A stretch of 64,000 nucleotides of DNA from Caccoplasma sp905210875 (GTDB lineage Bacteria > Bacteroidota > Bacteroidia > Bacteroidales > UBA11471). Position 1 is the stretch's first letter. Each line of letters begins with the position of its first letter. This document shows, piece by piece, positions 52,848 to 61,619 of the stretch. The stretch is taken from NCBI GenBank assembly GCA_963931635.1, contig OZ007034.1:496001-560000 (forward strand), in the 5' to 3' direction. The notes below the pieces were generated by a model. That model saw only the letters and a list, made by a program, of their open reading frames with translations, was not told the origin of the DNA and ran no database searches. The translations under genes and the position numbers were made by a program.

Positions 52848-53558
52848 CTACTTATACAATAAAAATATACAGGGTGTTTTGGGCAACGAGGGCTTGTGCC
52901 TGGCCCACTCGGCCAGCGTGAGGGTGCGTATCGACTCCTCGGCCGTGGTGATACCCAAGGCTATGCACAGGCGCGTCTGCGGACGACAGTAGCGCAGGCA
53001 GTCATCGACCATCTTGTCGTTGCGGTAGGGTGTCTCGATAAAAATCTGCGTCTCGTTCTCGTTGTAGATGCGCTGTTCGAGACGTTTCATGGCCTTGGCC
53101 CGCTCGCCTCCGTCGATGGGCAGATACCCGTGAAAGGCAAAACTCTGCCCGTTGAACCCCGATGCCATAAGCGACAGCAGTATCGACGAGGGCCCCACCA
53201 GCGGCACCACCTTGTAGCCCTTGCACTGGGCCACGGCCACCACATCGGCACCGGGGTCGGCTACGGCAGGACAGCCGGCTTCGGAAATCACCCCCACGGG
53301 CAGCCCTTCGGCCAGCGGGGCCAGGAATCCGGCCACGGCTTCGGGCGGTGTGTGGCGGTCGAGCGTGTAAAAGGTGATGGCGTCGATGTCGGTCGACGGG
53401 TCGCACCGTTTGAGGAACCGACGGGCCGAACGCACATTTTCCACGATGAAGTGATGGATTCCCGACGTTATGTCGCGATTGTAGGGGGGCAACACCCGGT
53501 CGTGCGGCGTGTCGCCCAACGTAACGGGTATGAGGTACAGGGCTGCTTCGAGCATCAT
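52848..53558 (-). CDS. RsmI-like SAM-dependent methyltransferase (tetrapyrrole-methylase fold)
   Basis: About 236 residues from MMLEAALYLIPVTLGD. An upstream ATG (53816) would overlap the divergent gene and its promoter, so it was rejected. ISEAGCPAVADPGADVVAVA and VPLVGPSSILLSLMASG are the RsmI-family SAM site, with FIETPYRNDKM later. The family methylates 16S rRNA C1402 at the ribose. This Bacteroidetes form is shorter at the C-terminus than E. coli RsmI, so exact activity is less sure. It is divergent from an rRNA m5C methyltransferase gene. Confidence 0.82.
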   Translation of the reverse strand: MMLEAALYLIPVTLGDTPHDRVLPPYNRDITSGIHHFIVENVRSARRFLKRCDPSTDIDAITFYTLDRHTPPEAVAGFLAPLAEGLPVGVISEAGCPAVADPGADVVAVAQCKGYKVVPLVGPSSILLSLMASGFNGQSFAFHGYLPIDGGERAKAMKRLEQRIYNENETQIFIETPYRNDKMVDDCLRYCRPQTRLCIALGITTAEESIRTLTLAEWARHKPSLPKTPCIFLLYK

Positions 53559-53650
53559 ATTCTGGGTTTTCAGGGGAGAAATCGTATCATGTCCGGCGGG
53601 CTTTACCATCGTCTTGGAGCGAATCGCCGACTTCGCCACCGATTTATCGG

Positions 53651-53668
53651 CAAAAATAGTTAATTTTG
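53651..53668. promoter_or_regulatory. Back-to-back divergent -7 boxes for the RsmI-like and RsmF-like genes
   Basis: Minus-strand TATTTTTG (53651-53658) and plus-strand TAATTTTG (53661-53668) are only 2 bp apart. The start codons lie 93 and 30 bp away. The two promoters must compete for polymerase. Confidence 0.6.
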
Positions 53669-53697
53669 CCCGAAAACAGAACCGCATCGACTGAGAA

Positions 53698-55107
53698 ATG
53701 GAACTACCTGCCGAGTTTTCCGCCCGCATGCACCGACTGCTGGGCGATGAATATGCCGCCTTCGAAGCGGCCCTCACGGCCGAGCCGCAGACAAGCATAC
53801 GCCTCAATCCCGCCAAATGCGACCGACAGCCCGACTACCGACCGGTGCCGTGGTGCCGCCATGCCTATTATCTCGACACACGGCCGGCCTTCACGTTCGA
53901 CCCCCGGCTGCACGGAGGCGTGTACTATGTACAGGAGGCCTCGTCGATGTTTCTCGACTACCTTCTGCGTCGGTACGTTGACCGTCCGGTACGCTACCTC
54001 GACCTCTGCGCCGCACCCGGCGGAAAAAGCACACTCACCCTCTCAGCCCTCCCGGCAGGCAGCCTAGCCGTGTGCAACGAGGTGGTGCGCAACCGGGCCC
54101 ATATCCTGGCCGAGAACATCGCAAAATGGGGCTTCGACAACACCGTGGTAACCCGCAACTCGGCAGCCGACTTCGGCGCTCTGCGCCACTACTTCGACGT
54201 GATACTGGTCGACGCTCCCTGCTCGGGCGAAGGCATGTTCCGTAAAGATGCGCAAGCCATCGACGAATGGTCGCCCGCCCAAGTAGACCTGTGTGCCGAC
54301 CGCCAGCGCGAAATCCTCATCGACGTATGGGACGCCCTGCGCCCGGGCGGACTGCTCATATACAGCACCTGCACCTACAACCGCGAGGAGAACGAAGAGA
54401 TGGTTCATTTCCTGATGAAGCATTTCGGAGCCACCCCGCTCGATGCCGCACCTCCCGAGGAGTGGCACATACGCCCTTCGCTCGATACCGACCTGCCTGC
54501 CTACCGCTTCATGCCCCACTACACCCGGGGCGAAGGCCTTTTCATGGCTGCGTTACGTAAACCGGGCGATGAAGACGACTGCGAACGCGACAGCTGGCTA
54601 CGGCGCTCGGCCCGCCGCCAGGAGAAGAAAAAAACGGGCCGCCCTGCCGCCAAAGACGACAACCACGCCCTACGATCGTGGATACTCTCGCCCGACGAGT
54701 ACCTTTTCGACACCGCAGCCGACACCGTAACCGCCCTGCCTGCCGCCTATGCCGCCGACCACACCCTCTTTGCAACACGCTTCGATGTCATACACCGCGG
54801 CATACCGGTCGCCACCCTCAAGGGTCGCGAATGGCTGCCCCACCCGTCACTCGCACTGTCGACCCATCTCAACAGAGAGGCATTTGACACCCTGTCGCTC
54901 ACTCCGGCCGAAGCCATCGTCTACCTGCGGCGAGAGAGCCCGGCCATAATGCCCGACAGCCGGCGCGGCATACGCCTCGTTGCCTGCGACAATGTGCCGC
55001 TGGGCTGGTGCAACCACCTCGGCAACCGCATCAACAACCTCTATCCGCCCGAGTGGCGCATACGCAGCGGCTACCTGCCCGACAACCCCAACCTGCCCGT
55101 GTGGTAA
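53698..55107 (+). CDS. RsmF/YebU-like rRNA cytosine-C5 methyltransferase
   Basis: 469 residues. The Rossmann core is YLDLCAAPGGKSTLTLSALP. The two catalytic cysteines are in DAPCSGEGMFRKD and STCTYNREENEE, as in the NOL1/NOP2/RsmB-RsmF family. The C-terminal ~170 residues form a PUA-like tail (ATLKGREWLPHPSLALS; CDNVPLGWCNHLGNRINN) typical for RsmF. It should make m5C in 16S rRNA. GC content is high throughout. Confidence 0.9.
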   Translation: MELPAEFSARMHRLLGDEYAAFEAALTAEPQTSIRLNPAKCDRQPDYRPVPWCRHAYYLDTRPAFTFDPRLHGGVYYVQEASSMFLDYLLRRYVDRPVRYLDLCAAPGGKSTLTLSALPAGSLAVCNEVVRNRAHILAENIAKWGFDNTVVTRNSAADFGALRHYFDVILVDAPCSGEGMFRKDAQAIDEWSPAQVDLCADRQREILIDVWDALRPGGLLIYSTCTYNREENEEMVHFLMKHFGATPLDAAPPEEWHIRPSLDTDLPAYRFMPHYTRGEGLFMAALRKPGDEDDCERDSWLRRSARRQEKKKTGRPAAKDDNHALRSWILSPDEYLFDTAADTVTALPAAYAADHTLFATRFDVIHRGIPVATLKGREWLPHPSLALSTHLNREAFDTLSLTPAEAIVYLRRESPAIMPDSRRGIRLVACDNVPLGWCNHLGNRINNLYPPEWRIRSGYLPDNPNLPVW

Positions 55108-55222
55108 GCCCCGGCATATATTCCCCGGAAACAACGGCACAATCGGCCGCCCCTCCATGAAGCGCCACGCAAACGGCTCAAAAATTTAAGGAGACAAACG
55201 ATTATTATCTTAATTATTTGAT

Positions 55223-55230
55223 TATATTTG
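55223..55230 (+). promoter_or_regulatory. -7 box of the YhcH-family gene
   Basis: TATATTTG, 73 bp before the start at 55303. Confidence 0.55.
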
Positions 55231-55302
55231 CAAGAAGTCGGGAAGCATTTTTTCCCGGCCAAGAAACAAACACGTTTTTTCAAACTCATAAAAAACTGCA
55301 TC

Positions 55303-55749
55303 ATGATTTTAAACTCATTGAAAGACTCTGCCTCGATAGAGTCGCTGCACCCCCTTTTCAAAAAAGCCTTTGACTACATCAAAGCCACCGACTTTTCTAA
55401 GGTTCCTGCCGGGAAAATCGTTCTTGACGGAGACAAACTGTACATCTCGGTAGCCGAGCCCACCGGTAAGACCAAAGAGACTGCCCGCATGGAGACTCAC
55501 GACAAATACATCGACATACAAATGCCGCTGACCGCCGTCGAGACAATGGGCTGGAAAGCCACCAACGAACTGAAAGAGCCCACCGCTCCCTACAACCCCG
55601 AAAAAGACATTACCTTCTTTGCCGACAAACCCACGACCTACATCGAAGTACAACCGGGCGAATTTGCCATATTCTTCCCCGAAGACGGCCACGCTCCCGG
55701 CATCGCCGAAGGCAACTTCCGCAAAGTCATCGTAAAAGTAAAACTCTGA
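55303..55749 (+). CDS. YhcH/YjgK/YiaL family protein
   Basis: 148 residues from MILNSLKDSASIESLHPLF. The upstream ATG at 55228 lies at the promoter and was rejected. The beta-barrel fold is indicated by KIVLDGDKLYISVAEPTGK, METHDKYIDIQMPL, GEFAIFFPEDGHAPGIAEG and KVIVKVKL, which include the conserved His and Glu metal residues. Members act on sugar acids or sialic acid derivatives, and some are annotated as beta-galactosidase small subunits. There is no sugar operon around it. Confidence 0.88.
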   Translation: MILNSLKDSASIESLHPLFKKAFDYIKATDFSKVPAGKIVLDGDKLYISVAEPTGKTKETARMETHDKYIDIQMPLTAVETMGWKATNELKEPTAPYNPEKDITFFADKPTTYIEVQPGEFAIFFPEDGHAPGIAEGNFRKVIVKVKL

Positions 55750-55763
55750 TTCCTCACTTTACC

Positions 55764-55807
55764 GAGACGACACCTCTTTTTCATGCGGTGTCGCCTCTCC
55801 TTTTTTT
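55764..55807 (+). terminator. Terminator of the YhcH-family gene
   Basis: CGACACC (55768-55774) pairs with GGTGTCG (55787-55793), extended by GAG/CTC outside. A run of seven T follows at 55801-55807. Confidence 0.8.
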
Positions 55808-55836
55808 ATTCACCCCCAACTTTAAACCCCACACGT

Positions 55837-57858
55837 ATGCTCAATCTGGTAAAAAACGATCCGTGGCTTGAACCTTTTTCTTCCACCATCGAACACCGGC
55901 ACCAACTGGCCATAGATAAAGAAAAAGAGCTTTGTGGCCCCAAGGGTTCACTCTCCGACTTTGCCGACGGATACCTCTACTTCGGCCTGCACCGCAATGA
56001 AAAGGGAGAATGGATTATTCGCGAATGGGCCCCCCACGCCACAGGCATCTATCTCATAGGTGATTTTTCTGATTGGAAAGAGCTACCGGCCTTCCGCTTC
56101 AAGTCACTTCCAAACGGCGTGTGGGAAATAAAGCTCAAACCCAATAGACTCAACCACCTCGACCTCTACAAACTGTCGATGCACTGGAACGGCGGACAGG
56201 GCGAACGCGTACCTGCCTGGGCCACCCGCGTCGTTCAGGACGAGACCACCAAAATCTTCTCGGCCCAGGTGTGGGCCCCGGAGAAACCTTACAAATTCAA
56301 GAAACGCAGCTTCAAGCCCGATACCTCTCCACTACTCATCTACGAATGCCACATAGGCATGGCGCAAGAAGATGAACGCATAGGAACCTATGACGAATTC
56401 AGAGAAAACATATTGCCGCGCATTATCGGCGATGGCTACAACGCCATACAGATAATGGCCATACAGGAACACCCCTATTACGGCTCCTTCGGCTACCATG
56501 TGTCGAGCTTCTTCGCCCCCTCATCACGGTTTGGCACCCCCGACGAGCTGAAACACCTTATAGACGAAGCTCACCGCAACGGTATTGCCGTCATCATGGA
56601 CATCGTCCACTCCCACGCCGTGAAAAACGAAATCGAAGGGCTGGGCCGTTTCGACGGAAGCCCCGACCAATTCTTCTACGGTGACAACCGACGCGAGCAC
56701 CCCGCTTGGGACTCGCTCTGCTTCGACTACGGAAAAAACGAAGTCATACACTTCCTGCTCTCCAATTGCAAATACTGGCTCGAAGAATTCCACTTCGACG
56801 GCTTCCGTTTCGACGGAGTAACCTCCATGCTCTACTACGACCACGGACTGGGCAAAGCCTTCTGCGGTTACAGCGACTATTTTGACGGAGGCCAGGACGA
56901 AAACGCCATTACCTACCTCACACTGGCCAACCGACTCATACACGAAGTCAACCCCCACGCCATCACCATAGCCGAAGAGATGAGCGGAATGCCCGGCCTT
57001 GCCGCCCGCATCGAAGACGGCGGCATCGGCTTTGACTACCGCATGGCCATGGGAATTCCCGATTTCTGGATAAAGACCATCAAGGAAAAGAAAGACGAAG
57101 ATTGGCACCCGTCAGGCATCTTCTGGGAACTCACCAACCGCCGTGCCGACGAAAAAACCATCAATTACGCCGAGAGTCACGACCAGGCCCTCGTCGGCGA
57201 CAAGACCATCATCTTCCGCCTCATCGATGCCGAAATGTATTGGCACATGATGAAAAACGATACCAACAGTATGGCCGTAGATCGCGGAATGGCTCTTCAC
57301 AAGATGATACGACTGGTTACCCTCACAACACTCAACGGCGGCTATCTCAACTTCATGGGCAACGAATTTGGCCACCCCGAATGGATTGATTTCCCCCGCG
57401 AAGGGAATGGCTGGTCTTACAAATATGCCCGCCGACAATGGAGCCTTGTCGACCGCAAAGACTTGAAATATGGATACCTCGGAGCCTTTGACAAAGCCAT
57501 GATACACCTAGTAAAAAGCGTGCGGCACTTTGAAAAGACACCTATCGTAAAACTGTGGGACAGTGGTGAAGACCAAATCCTGGCATTTATGCGCAAAGAC
57601 CTCATCTTCATATTCAATTTCAGCCCTACCCATTCCTACGAAGGTTACGGCATATTGGCCCCACAAGGGTGTTATAAGTGCATTCTCGACAGCGATCAAT
57701 CACAATTTGGCGGTTACAACCGCATCAATCAAGAAGTAGAGCACTTTACGCAACCCGACCCCCTCTACAAGAAAGAGAAAAAAGAGTGGCTGCTCCTCTA
57801 TCTGCCCGCACGCACGGCCATGGTACTACAAAAGCAAAAGACATGCAAGAGCAAATAA
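55837..57858 (+). CDS. glgB: 1,4-alpha-glucan branching enzyme (GH13)
   Basis: About 673 residues from MLNLVKNDPWLEPFSS. The upstream ATG at 55783 lies inside the preceding terminator. A CBM48 domain (WIIREWAPHATGIYLIGDFSDW) is followed by the GH13 barrel with VIMDIVHSHAVKN, DGFRFDGVTSMLYYDHG (nucleophile Asp), TIAEEMSGMP (acid Glu) and NYAESHDQALVGDKT. The motifs are of the eukaryotic-like branching enzyme kind. It introduces alpha-1,6 branches in glycogen. Two palindromes of LacI-type follow its stop codon. Confidence 0.94.
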   Translation: MLNLVKNDPWLEPFSSTIEHRHQLAIDKEKELCGPKGSLSDFADGYLYFGLHRNEKGEWIIREWAPHATGIYLIGDFSDWKELPAFRFKSLPNGVWEIKLKPNRLNHLDLYKLSMHWNGGQGERVPAWATRVVQDETTKIFSAQVWAPEKPYKFKKRSFKPDTSPLLIYECHIGMAQEDERIGTYDEFRENILPRIIGDGYNAIQIMAIQEHPYYGSFGYHVSSFFAPSSRFGTPDELKHLIDEAHRNGIAVIMDIVHSHAVKNEIEGLGRFDGSPDQFFYGDNRREHPAWDSLCFDYGKNEVIHFLLSNCKYWLEEFHFDGFRFDGVTSMLYYDHGLGKAFCGYSDYFDGGQDENAITYLTLANRLIHEVNPHAITIAEEMSGMPGLAARIEDGGIGFDYRMAMGIPDFWIKTIKEKKDEDWHPSGIFWELTNRRADEKTINYAESHDQALVGDKTIIFRLIDAEMYWHMMKNDTNSMAVDRGMALHKMIRLVTLTTLNGGYLNFMGNEFGHPEWIDFPREGNGWSYKYARRQWSLVDRKDLKYGYLGAFDKAMIHLVKSVRHFEKTPIVKLWDSGEDQILAFMRKDLIFIFNFSPTHSYEGYGILAPQGCYKCILDSDQSQFGGYNRINQEVEHFTQPDPLYKKEKKEWLLLYLPARTAMVLQKQKTCKSK

Positions 57859-57872
57859 CAAACGACTTTCAA

Positions 57873-57888
57873 TCGTGTGCGGACACGA
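57873..57888. promoter_or_regulatory. LacI-type palindrome 1
   Basis: TCGTGTGCGGACACGA, with 6-bp arms and a central CG, 14 bp after the glgB stop. Confidence 0.5.
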
Positions 57889-57905
57889 AATACAAAAAAC
57901 GCAAG

Positions 57906-57921
57906 TCGTGTTCGCACACGT
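57906..57921. promoter_or_regulatory. LacI-type palindrome 2
   Basis: TCGTGTTCGCACACGT, centred 33 bp (about three helical turns) from palindrome 1. Together they also form a 15-bp stem with one wobble followed by A-rich sequence. Confidence 0.5.
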
Positions 57922-58038
57922 TTAAAAAAAAATATATTTTGTGTCATAAAATAGCTTAAACAGCTATACATCAGAGATATAGAGGTTAATAAGTGTATTT
58001 GTTGCACTCATAATGTGTTGTAAAACATATAATAAAGA

Positions 58039-58070
58039 TTTGATCATGTAAAAAAAAAGGCCCACCTTTG
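58039..58070 (+). promoter_or_regulatory. Promoter of the candidate small RNA
   Basis: TTTG (58039-58042), then a 20-bp spacer, then CACCTTTG (58063-58070): a textbook -33 spacing with one mismatch in the -7 box. Confidence 0.6.
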
Positions 58071-58076
58071 TCCCTG

Positions 58077-58169
58077 TAACCTATAACAATCTTTTTTACC
58101 TTAAAAAATTAATACCTATTGAAAACCTAATAAAGAAGGAGCTTTTGTGAAAAAGCCCCTTTTTGTTTT
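58077..58169 (+). ncRNA. Candidate ~93-nt small RNA between glgB and cls
   Basis: Bracketed by a good promoter and an intrinsic terminator, with no ATG-started open frame. The body is A/U-rich, little structured, and repeats ACCT about four times (ACCTATAAC, ACCTTAAA, ACCTATTG, ACCTAATA). These could serve as single-stranded pairing sites for target mRNAs. Two LacI-type palindromes lie upstream and one downstream. Seen: promoter, repeats and terminator. Inferred: an RNA regulator, possibly of carbohydrate genes. Confidence 0.5.
58136..58169 (+). terminator. Terminator of the candidate small RNA
   Basis: AAGGAGCTTTT (58136-58146) pairs with AAAAGCCCCTT (58151-58161) with one mismatch, followed by TTTGTTTT. 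Confidence 0.75.
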
Positions 58170-58227
58170 ATTATAGCATACTGATAATCTGAATTTTAAT
58201 AAATAAATCACTTTTACACAAATGAAC

Positions 58228-58243
58228 CCGTGTGCGCACACAA
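58228..58243. promoter_or_regulatory. LacI-type palindrome 3
   Basis: A perfect 12-bp core GTGTGCGCACAC (58230-58241), about 90 bp before the cls -7 box and 322 bp from palindrome 2. Confidence 0.5.
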
Positions 58244-58319
58244 GCCAACGAAAAAGAATTTGAATCGGTGGCATCTCCTAAAAAAAATGCCACAATCTCG
58301 TTTTTTACAAAAAAAACCG

Positions 58320-58327
58320 TATCTTAG
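58320..58327 (+). promoter_or_regulatory. -7 box of cls
   Basis: TATCTTAG, one mismatch from TAnnTTTG, 35 bp before the start codon. Confidence 0.5.
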
Positions 58328-58362
58328 CACATATTATACATTCACCGGTATAAAACAGGATT

Positions 58363-59814
58363 ATGTTCGGAACATTCAGCTACCCCTGGAGCGACTGGTT
58401 ATACCTGGGCATATATACGGGGTTTATACTGACGATTATCTTTACCACCATCGTCATCGTACTCGAAAACCGCAATCCCGTGAAAAGCCTCGCTTGGATT
58501 GTCGTGCTGGTATTTCTTCCCATCGGTGGTTTCATACTCTACCTCTTCTTCGGACAGCAATATCGCCACACGCGCATGATATCGAAGCGCAAAAGGCGTA
58601 TTCTCCAAAAAATGTCGGGCAATACGGCCCATATAAGCGTGTCCGAACCCGGAAACAGGCTATCGCCCGAGAGTCTGCAACAAATCAAGCTAGGGTACCA
58701 ACTGGGTGGAACACAACTTTTCGTCCATAACCATATAGAAATCTTTACCGACGGAGAAAGCAAATTCAAGGCTCTGATTGAAGACTTGAATCGCGCCGAG
58801 ACCTTCATTCATCTGCAATACTACATTTTCGACAACGACACCCTGGGGAGAACCATAAAAAAGATACTCATAGAAAAAGCCCGACAAGGCGTAAAAGTGC
58901 GCGTACTTTACGACGATGTAGGTTGTTGGAAGGTAAGGTCGCGTTTTTTCAGAGAGATGCGCAAAGCCGGAATTGAAATACGACCGTTTTTCAAAGTATC
59001 ATTTCCACAACTGGCCAACAAACTCAATTACCGGAACCACCGGAAAGTAGCCATCATCGATGGGAAAACAGGATACATCGGTGGCATGAACATCGCCGAC
59101 CGATACTGTGACGGACTCTCCTGGGGCATCTGGCGCGATACACATGCTCGCATCAAAGGGCCTGCCGTCTATGGGCTGCAATCGGCATTCTCCATCGATT
59201 GGAGTTTCACCACACGGGAATTTCTCTCCGAGGCCCGCTACTACCCCCCTGTCGAAGAAACAGGCAACACCGACATACAGATACTCACCAGTGGACCGCT
59301 GGGCGAATGGAAAGAAATCGCCATCTCGTTTCTGAAAGCCATCGCCAATGCTCGGGAATGCATTTACATACAGACCCCCTACTTTCTTCCCACCGACAGC
59401 CTACTCAAAGCCCTGCAAGCCGCCGCACTCGCCAAAGTCGACGTGCGCCTGATGATACCCAGCCACAGCGACTCCCGACTGCTGCAATATGCCTCGCAAT
59501 CATACCTGAAAGACATTTTACGTGCCGGCATAAAAGTATACTTCTACCAAGGCGGATTTCTTCATGCCAAGAGCCTGATTATAGACAATGAGTTTTCAAG
59601 TCTGGGCTCGACCAACTTCGACTTCCGCAGTTTCGACCACAATTTCGAAATCAACGCCTTCCTGTACAGCCCCGAGACCAACGCTCAGATGAAAAAGATA
59701 TTTATCAACGACATGCGCCAATGCCGGCGCATCACCCTGAGTCGATGGAAACGGCGTCCGCTTGCCACAAAGGTGGCCGAGTCGTTTGCCCGCCTCATGA
59801 GTCCCATACTCTGA
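58363..59814 (+). CDS. cls: Cardiolipin synthase
   Basis: 483 residues. Two N-terminal membrane helices (LYLGIYTGFILTIIFTTIVIV; SLAWIVVLVFLPIGGFILYLFF) precede two phospholipase D domains with HKD motifs: NHRKVAIIDGKTGYIGGMNIAD near residue 225 and LHAKSLIIDNEFSSLGSTNFDFRSF near residue 403. It makes cardiolipin from phosphatidylglycerol at the inner membrane. Normal length and intact catalytic residues. Confidence 0.94.
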   Translation: MFGTFSYPWSDWLYLGIYTGFILTIIFTTIVIVLENRNPVKSLAWIVVLVFLPIGGFILYLFFGQQYRHTRMISKRKRRILQKMSGNTAHISVSEPGNRLSPESLQQIKLGYQLGGTQLFVHNHIEIFTDGESKFKALIEDLNRAETFIHLQYYIFDNDTLGRTIKKILIEKARQGVKVRVLYDDVGCWKVRSRFFREMRKAGIEIRPFFKVSFPQLANKLNYRNHRKVAIIDGKTGYIGGMNIADRYCDGLSWGIWRDTHARIKGPAVYGLQSAFSIDWSFTTREFLSEARYYPPVEETGNTDIQILTSGPLGEWKEIAISFLKAIANARECIYIQTPYFLPTDSLLKALQAAALAKVDVRLMIPSHSDSRLLQYASQSYLKDILRAGIKVYFYQGGFLHAKSLIIDNEFSSLGSTNFDFRSFDHNFEINAFLYSPETNAQMKKIFINDMRQCRRITLSRWKRRPLATKVAESFARLMSPIL

Positions 59815-59866
59815 AAGCCCCACAAACAAAAGAATATTGTCTCACGCCCGAAAAAAAAGAAAAAAG

Positions 59867-60751
59867 ATGTTTACCAAACTTGTCGCCATAGAACCCGTAA
59901 GCCTCATTCCCTCGGCCGAAGAGGCCCTCCACCACTATGCACGCGAGGTCGTACTCTACCCCGACATACCCAGGGACAACGCAGAAATCGTCCGGCGCAT
60001 AGGCGATGCCGACGCCGTTCTGTTGAGTTACACCTCGGCCATAGACCGCACCGTCATGGAACAATGTCCCGCCATCAAATACATCGGAATGTGCTGCTCG
60101 CTCTACTCACCCGAGAGCGCCAACGTCGACATACGCTACGCCCGGGAACGGGGCATCACGGTAACCGGCATACGCGACTACGGCGACGAAGGGGTCGTCG
60201 AATATGTCATCAGCGAACTGGTGCGCTGCCTGCATGGCTTCGGCCAACCTGCGTGGAACGGAGAGCCGCAGGAAATCACGGGGCTCAAAGTGGGCATCAT
60301 CGGCCTGGGCAAATCGGGCGGCATGATAGCCGACGCCCTGAAATTCTTCGGCGCCGACATCGCCTACTTCGCCCGCAGCGAAAAAGCCGACGCCCGCGCA
60401 AAAGGCTATACCTTCCGTCCCCTCGACGAGCTGCTGGCCGAGAGCGAAGTCGTGTGCTGCTGCCTGAACAAAAACACCGTACTGCTGCACGAGAACGAAT
60501 TCAAGGCTCTCGGCAGCCACAAGATTCTCTTCAACACCGGACTCTCTCCGGCCTGGGACGAAGCGCCTTTCCTGAAATGGATTGCCGGCGACAACCGCTG
60601 CTTCTGCGACACCGTGGGGGCACTGGGTGGCACACACCTGCTGGATCACCCGCACATTCACTGCATGCAGGTATCGACAGGACGCACCCGACAAGCATTC
60701 GTCCGACTGAGCGAGAAAGTCCTGGCCAACCTGTCAGAATACAACCGGTGA
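59867..60751 (+). CDS. D-2-hydroxyacid dehydrogenase-like NAD-binding protein with altered active site
   Basis: About 294 residues from MFTKLVAIEPVSLIP; the 59837 start adds only a Lys/Arg-rich leader. The NAD-binding loop is LKVGIIGLGKSGGMIADALKFFGADIAYF. The usual NTxRGxxVDE catalytic arginine segment is replaced by NTGLSPAWDEAPF, the catalytic glutamate region is CDTVGALGG, and the catalytic-His TPH motif is HPHIHCM. The fold is thus of the D-isomer 2-hydroxyacid dehydrogenase type, but the normal catalytic set is not recognisable. The 3' end overlaps the converging nadX-like gene by 18 bp. Confidence 0.75.
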   Translation: MFTKLVAIEPVSLIPSAEEALHHYAREVVLYPDIPRDNAEIVRRIGDADAVLLSYTSAIDRTVMEQCPAIKYIGMCCSLYSPESANVDIRYARERGITVTGIRDYGDEGVVEYVISELVRCLHGFGQPAWNGEPQEITGLKVGIIGLGKSGGMIADALKFFGADIAYFARSEKADARAKGYTFRPLDELLAESEVVCCCLNKNTVLLHENEFKALGSHKILFNTGLSPAWDEAPFLKWIAGDNRCFCDTVGALGGTHLLDHPHIHCMQVSTGRTRQAFVRLSEKVLANLSEYNR

Positions 60752-61522
60752 TACCATATTGAGCAACGTACTCACCACCGACCAGCCGGCAATCTCGGCC
60801 GTTGCACTGTACACGTCGACCACGGCCCGCACCTGCTCGTTTACAATCTCTACCCGCTGGGTATCGCCCTTGAATCCGGGAGTAGAACGTATCGTTACCT
60901 GCATCGCCTCAGGGCCGACCGAGGCCCGCGAAGCCGCCACGGTAACATTTACCTTCGTGGGGAAAAGCCGTATCGCCTCGGCGGCACTGCCCGCAAAGAC
61001 CTCTCGCTGCTCATGCTGCAAGTCATCGGTATAAACAGGCGTTCCTTTCAAGGCATCGGGTCCCTTCTCATTAAAAAAGCGAGCCGTTGCTCCCCCCATA
61101 AGGGTTGCCGTGCGCAGCACATCAAAACCGCCGGTAGCTCCCGAAGCCAGATAGATGCGGGAGCCACCCCGACGGGCCGCCTCAGCGACCTCGCAATAAA
61201 ATTCTTCGTCGGCCAACGCCCCGATAGAGAGCGTAACCACCGAGGTTCCACCCCGCAGGGCCGGGAGAGCAACCTCGCGAAGAGCTGCCGGAGAGGCCGT
61301 CTCCACCAAGACATCGGGCTTTAACGACAACAACTCCTCGACCGAACGGCACACGGCACAACTCCGGCCGGCATCGCGCATCTGCGCCGCAATGCCGGCG
61401 GCCTTCTCCTCGGTGCGAGAATAGACTCCCACCAAATCATACTCGGGCAGAAAGCCCTTCACAAGGGCATCCGACACAATACGTGCCAGCCGCCCACAAC
61501 CTACAATGACAAACGTTTTCAT
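60734..61522 (-). CDS. nadX: L-aspartate dehydrogenase-like protein (NadX family)
   Basis: 262 residues. The N-terminal NAD fold is MKTFVIVGCGRLARIVSDALV. VETASPAALREVALPALRGG and RIYLASGATGGFDVLRTATLMGGA match the TM1643/NadX family, and the C-terminal part (FPTKVNVTVAASRASVGPEAMQVTI) includes the Asn that orders the substrate. It can make iminoaspartate for NAD synthesis. No nadA/nadC neighbours are in the window. It converges with and overlaps the preceding gene. Confidence 0.82.
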   Translation of the reverse strand: MKTFVIVGCGRLARIVSDALVKGFLPEYDLVGVYSRTEEKAAGIAAQMRDAGRSCAVCRSVEELLSLKPDVLVETASPAALREVALPALRGGTSVVTLSIGALADEEFYCEVAEAARRGGSRIYLASGATGGFDVLRTATLMGGATARFFNEKGPDALKGTPVYTDDLQHEQREVFAGSAAEAIRLFPTKVNVTVAASRASVGPEAMQVTIRSTPGFKGDTQRVEIVNEQVRAVVDVYSATAEIAGWSVVSTLLNMVSPVVF

Positions 61523-61619
61523 ATATACGGCTTTATTTCTTGCTTATAAATCTCCACGCCTCAGGGGCCATCTCTTCACCGGTCGCCGACACAAGAGGTT
61601 GTAGCCCGCAGGAGCAGAC

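Larger units (their letters stand above)
57859..58362. other. Regulatory gap between glgB and cls
   Basis: A 504-bp A/T-rich region. It holds three LacI-type palindromes (57873, 57906, 58228), a complete promoter with terminator bracketing a candidate small RNA (58077-58169), and the cls -7 box. A plus-strand frame from 58230 overlaps cls in another frame and is not believed. Confidence 0.6.
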
